This document shows positions 60,849 through 64,000 of a stretch of 64,000 bases of DNA, one piece after another. The notes beneath the pieces were generated by a model that did no database searches, was not told the DNA's origin, and worked only from the letters and a program-made list of their open reading frames with translations. Position numbers and translations under genes: made by a program. Each line of letters begins with the position of its first letter. The stretch's first letter is position 1. The stretch is from Saksenaea vasiformis B4078 (lineage: Eukaryota; Mucoromycota; Mucoromycetes; Mucorales; Saksenaeaceae), in NCBI GenBank assembly GCA_000697055.1, contig JNDT01001732.1, positions 1-64,000 of the forward strand. The letters run 5' to 3'.

Positions 60849-63256
60849 CAAAAAGACCTCTATGCATAACCGGATATACATGATAGTAATGTTTTCATTC
60901 ACTGCCATTGAGGAGAAGTTCATTCTTGACCCACTAAGAGTCGTCGTCCGACTCTGGCTCAACGGCATGGCAGGGTTTTGTATCCTAAACTTTAAGATAC
61001 CTTAATACAGCATGACAATCGAAATCTTGATGTTTAATGATCAGAAAAGAATTTTATTCGGGAGAAACAATGAAAGTATCTCGTCTATGACATCTGATGT
61101 ATGTGCCATAGCAAGAGACACCCTAAGACAGGTCGTACTTTTATTGAAACAACGTAGTTTTTGCTTCGAAAGTTATGTCAGCCGATAAATTAATTAAGTT
61201 GCAATTGCGGGATCCAGAACCGCTATCAGAATGATTATGCAAATCGCCCATCGTTTCGCCTGATTGAGAATAAAAGAGAACGAGCTTAGTCGGAGCTAAT
61301 ATGCATACTCTCTGTCATCATTGGGTGGGGACATGCACATCATTACAAACAACCTCTTCTGTGACCCATAACTTCATTAATTGTGTGCCGTTTGTATCAT
61401 AAGCACAACGTTCGGCACCGTGTGTGGGAAAAAGGCATTTGGAGCGAGAGCACGCTCTCTCTATCTATGGCTGCACGTGTCTCCGCAGCATACTACCCTC
61501 GAGAACTATACGATGGGTTTATCACTAGAGTAGCGCCTGAAATGCTTTATGTCGCTACTATTTTTTCTTCGCTACTCGTCTGATGCATACTTTGCCGAAT
61601 GACGCCAAATGACTAAAAATGGTCTGAATTTATTATATGGCTGCCGTGGGAATCGTTCTATTTATTACTCTGCATTCCGGATAACTAATGCTGGAACATG
61701 AGTTCATGTGAGAAGCGGGTTATCGGGTTTAGAAAAGCTATCACGCTTGTATATCGAAGAGATTGAAGGCTCAACCTATCTTGCAATTCATGAAGCATGG
61801 GGAAAGACTCTGTGTACAGAGAGCAGGAGGAGAGTGTATAAAGTTTTCCAGCCACAACAGTGTCAACTACATACACGCGGGGATTGCCCCAATGCTTGTC
61901 TAGTCCTACGAGCGAAACTTTCTTGGCAAATCACTCCCAATAATAAGCCCCGGAGAAATCGGGACAGAGCACTAGGGAAAAGATGGACCTTGTGGGATTC
62001 GGACCGTGGGTAATGCTGGTATGACCGTCAAGCTCCAATATCACGCAGATTCCCAAAGAACCTATCTGCGTATTGATTGATCTTCTGTTTGATTTCTTAG
62101 CTCCCTCCTAGACAATATACTAAGATCGTCCAATGGCGCAAGGAGCGGGATTCTTTGCACCATCAAAAGATACTAAGGAGGTATGGGGGAGGTATCTTGT
62201 TTTATGTGAAAACAGAGAACACAGATCGTGATGTTCGCTTAGCATGCAGGCAAACAGTGCAGATCCTATTGTAGCATGGGAACACGATTGTATCATGTTC
62301 AACATGTTGTTGGAGATGGCATCATCACCTCTATGTATGACGGAAATTCTCTTATTTCACGACGGTCCACTTGCATAAGGCTCGCTATGTATGGCAGCTA
62401 CCTTGCAATCATTTTTTCCATGACATACTTGTCATCGGTTTTCTTTTACTCTTTCCGTCGTAGCTGCAGACACGATCTTCAGTGAACATGTGCACGATTC
62501 CCGATAAGTACACGGGGGATCTGGGTACAGCGTGAGCCCATCACAAGATAGGTCTGGTTAGATGCACCAAAAGAGGCTTCTTTGCACATAACCGCGTAAG
62601 CAATATGAAGCAGAGTGACATTTGACGATGTGTTGTGAAAAAACAGGTTTTATCCTTCGTTTGAGGTGAACTTCGTATTCAGTTTGGACTTGGAACGGAA
62701 AAGGGATAAACAAAAGCAAAATTACTTATCAATACTAGATCGATGGTTGATGTACATGAAGTAGCTTTGAAGAGGCTCAGAAACAGCCTTGGCAGAAGTT
62801 TCGCAACTGTACGTTAACAAAGTCAGAAAAGAAGTTCTGAGAATCGCGCACATCTAGGAACCTCCTCATGAGAAAGAGCACCGTGACACGCTTCAGAATT
62901 ATTATAGTAATTATGGTTAAATTGACTATTATCATTCGATAAAGCTACCGACGAAGGCAAGGAATAGAAACCCATAGAAGCTCATGTCGTGCTCAGTATG
63001 AACAAGTACTACAAACCATAATGGGGACTCTATCGCGGACATCTAACCGTTGTTTTTGCAGTAAACACGAAATTCAGGTCAGGTAAACGTTAGCTAGTCA
63101 ACGTTTCCTCTATTAGGCTAAGCTGTATATATCCTCAGTTGCCACCGTTAGTACATCATTACCAGAAGCATTCATATGGAAATGATCGTTTTCTTTTTTT
63201 ACCATATTTGATTATATTCGCTTATTCTTCAATGTCTCTCTTTATTGCTGAACGCA
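60849..63256. other. Intergenic region, 2.4 kb
   Basis: No supported gene. Frames at 61383-61583 and 61708-62013 (plus) and 62120-62305 (minus) lack motifs and neighbour no splice-consistent partners. AT-rich spacer. Confidence 0.5.
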
Positions 63257-63790
63257 TCACGGATTAAACTCTCCTTCATAATCGACCCCTTCCGGAAATT
63301 TGGGCGGAATCGTCGAGATAGTGATTTTCTTTTTCATGTCAGAGTCTGATATCGAAAACGTAAGTGTACAACGTCCTTTCCCCTTTTTCACCCATTTCTA
63401 TAGGATTAGGTAGTAATACAGTACTATACCAATGATTTTAATATCATAGGCTCGTGAATAGTATATTATTTCTCATCGGCTCTTGCGAGAATCAAGAATA
63501 AGCCACTTTACCTCAAGGCACATATTCCTCAAAAGGCACGTCTATGGAAAGCGGCTGGTCAAGATCATCTGGACTCATTGACCTCTTTAGCCATCTATTA
63601 TGGACGCTTAGATCCAAGGACGGTATGTCGATATTGAGCTTCGAGATCTACTACTTTGTCGATGCTGACACGCGTACAACATCATGTCCCTCCAGGGGGG
63701 AGAGTGTGTATGTTAAAACCATCAAGTGCAGTAGAAATCGTCGGACTTTTCTGATATGGGGGGTGTCGTGTGAGCACAAATGTGGGGAAA
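63257..63790 (-). CDS. Probable 3' exons of an unidentified minus-strand gene
   Basis: Two protein-like stretches lie in one orientation. The first reads LNIDIPSLDLSVHNRWLKRS and goes on to QPLSIDVPFEEY near 63530-63640. The last exon reads KWVKKGKGRCTLTFSISDSD, then KKKITISTIPPKFPEGVDY and stops at TGA (63259-63257). A GTGCCT donor and CCTATAG acceptor would join them in phase 0. An upstream block (AFPTFVLTRHPPYQKSPTIS) near 63740-63790 may be another exon. The alternating strands recall an arrestin- or C2-like fold, but the family is not recognised and the 5' part is not resolved; it may extend beyond the window. Confidence 0.4.
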
Positions 63791-64000
63791 GCAACATTGC
63801 CTAAGTTAGCTTTTCCTCGTTTTTCTTTTGTCGCACCTTTCCTCATGCCGCAATCAGCTCATCACGATCAAGGCACCAAAAGAAAGAAGAAGAAAGTGAC
63901 TTTGGGTAAATGGCAGAACACAAGTTGGACCTGAATCCCGGATTGCTACTTACTTCGTGTAGCCTGTGTATTTTGTCGACGTTCGCATATGACCTGTGAC

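Overview
The window is nuclear DNA of a filamentous fungus. Genes carry many short GT-AG introns (about 45-90 nt) and CT-rich 5' regions. The gene set is fungal: an End3-type endocytosis factor, a Spo71-like PH protein, an IMP1 protease subunit and SteA-like paired C2H2 fingers. The intron density and the two-knuckle SR protein fit an early-diverging lineage such as Mucoromycota, but that placement is inference. I see no rRNA or tRNA gene, CRISPR array, plasmid or virus.

Layout. 0-2.4 kb is repeat-rich spacer. 2.4-3.5 kb holds a C2H2 transcription factor. 5.3-7.7 kb holds ribosomal protein eL36 and signal peptidase subunit SPC3 on the plus strand. 7.8-14.2 kb holds, on the minus strand, a KCTD-type BTB protein and a mitochondrial isoleucyl-tRNA synthetase. 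15.2-19.8 kb holds the IMP1 protease, a three-RRM protein and a HAD phosphatase. 21.4-29 kb is gene-dense: End3, a two-LIM protein, the retromer subunit Vps35 and acireductone dioxygenase. 29-34.6 kb is gene-poor, with a MITE and a dispersed repeat. 34.7-41.2 kb holds a four-finger C2H2 protein, the elongation factor Spt4 (four short exons) and an SR splicing factor with micro-exons. 43.1-50.6 kb holds a Spo71-like protein, a PPR protein and a dienelactone hydrolase. 51.2-60.9 kb holds a secreted Asp/Gly/Tyr/His-rich protein, an LRR protein, an unidentified 174-residue protein and an alpha-arrestin, the last two divergent from 96 bp. 61-64 kb is mostly spacer, with exons of an unidentified minus-strand gene near the end.

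How the genes fit together. This is a housekeeping segment, not a gene cluster. Several products act in membrane trafficking (SPC3 at the ER, End3 and alpha-arrestin in endocytosis, Vps35 at endosomes). Others serve mitochondria (IleRS, IMP1, PPR protein) or RNA synthesis and processing (Spt4, SR protein, RRM protein). Many neighbours are convergent and tightly packed, with 79-290 bp between stop codons. I found no convincing new multi-gene system. The most novel items are the secreted low-complexity protein, the unidentified five-exon gene at 57969-58774, the dispersed repeat family and several unusual gene structures. Intron boundaries were read by eye: where a boundary list is given, frame and total length were checked by hand.
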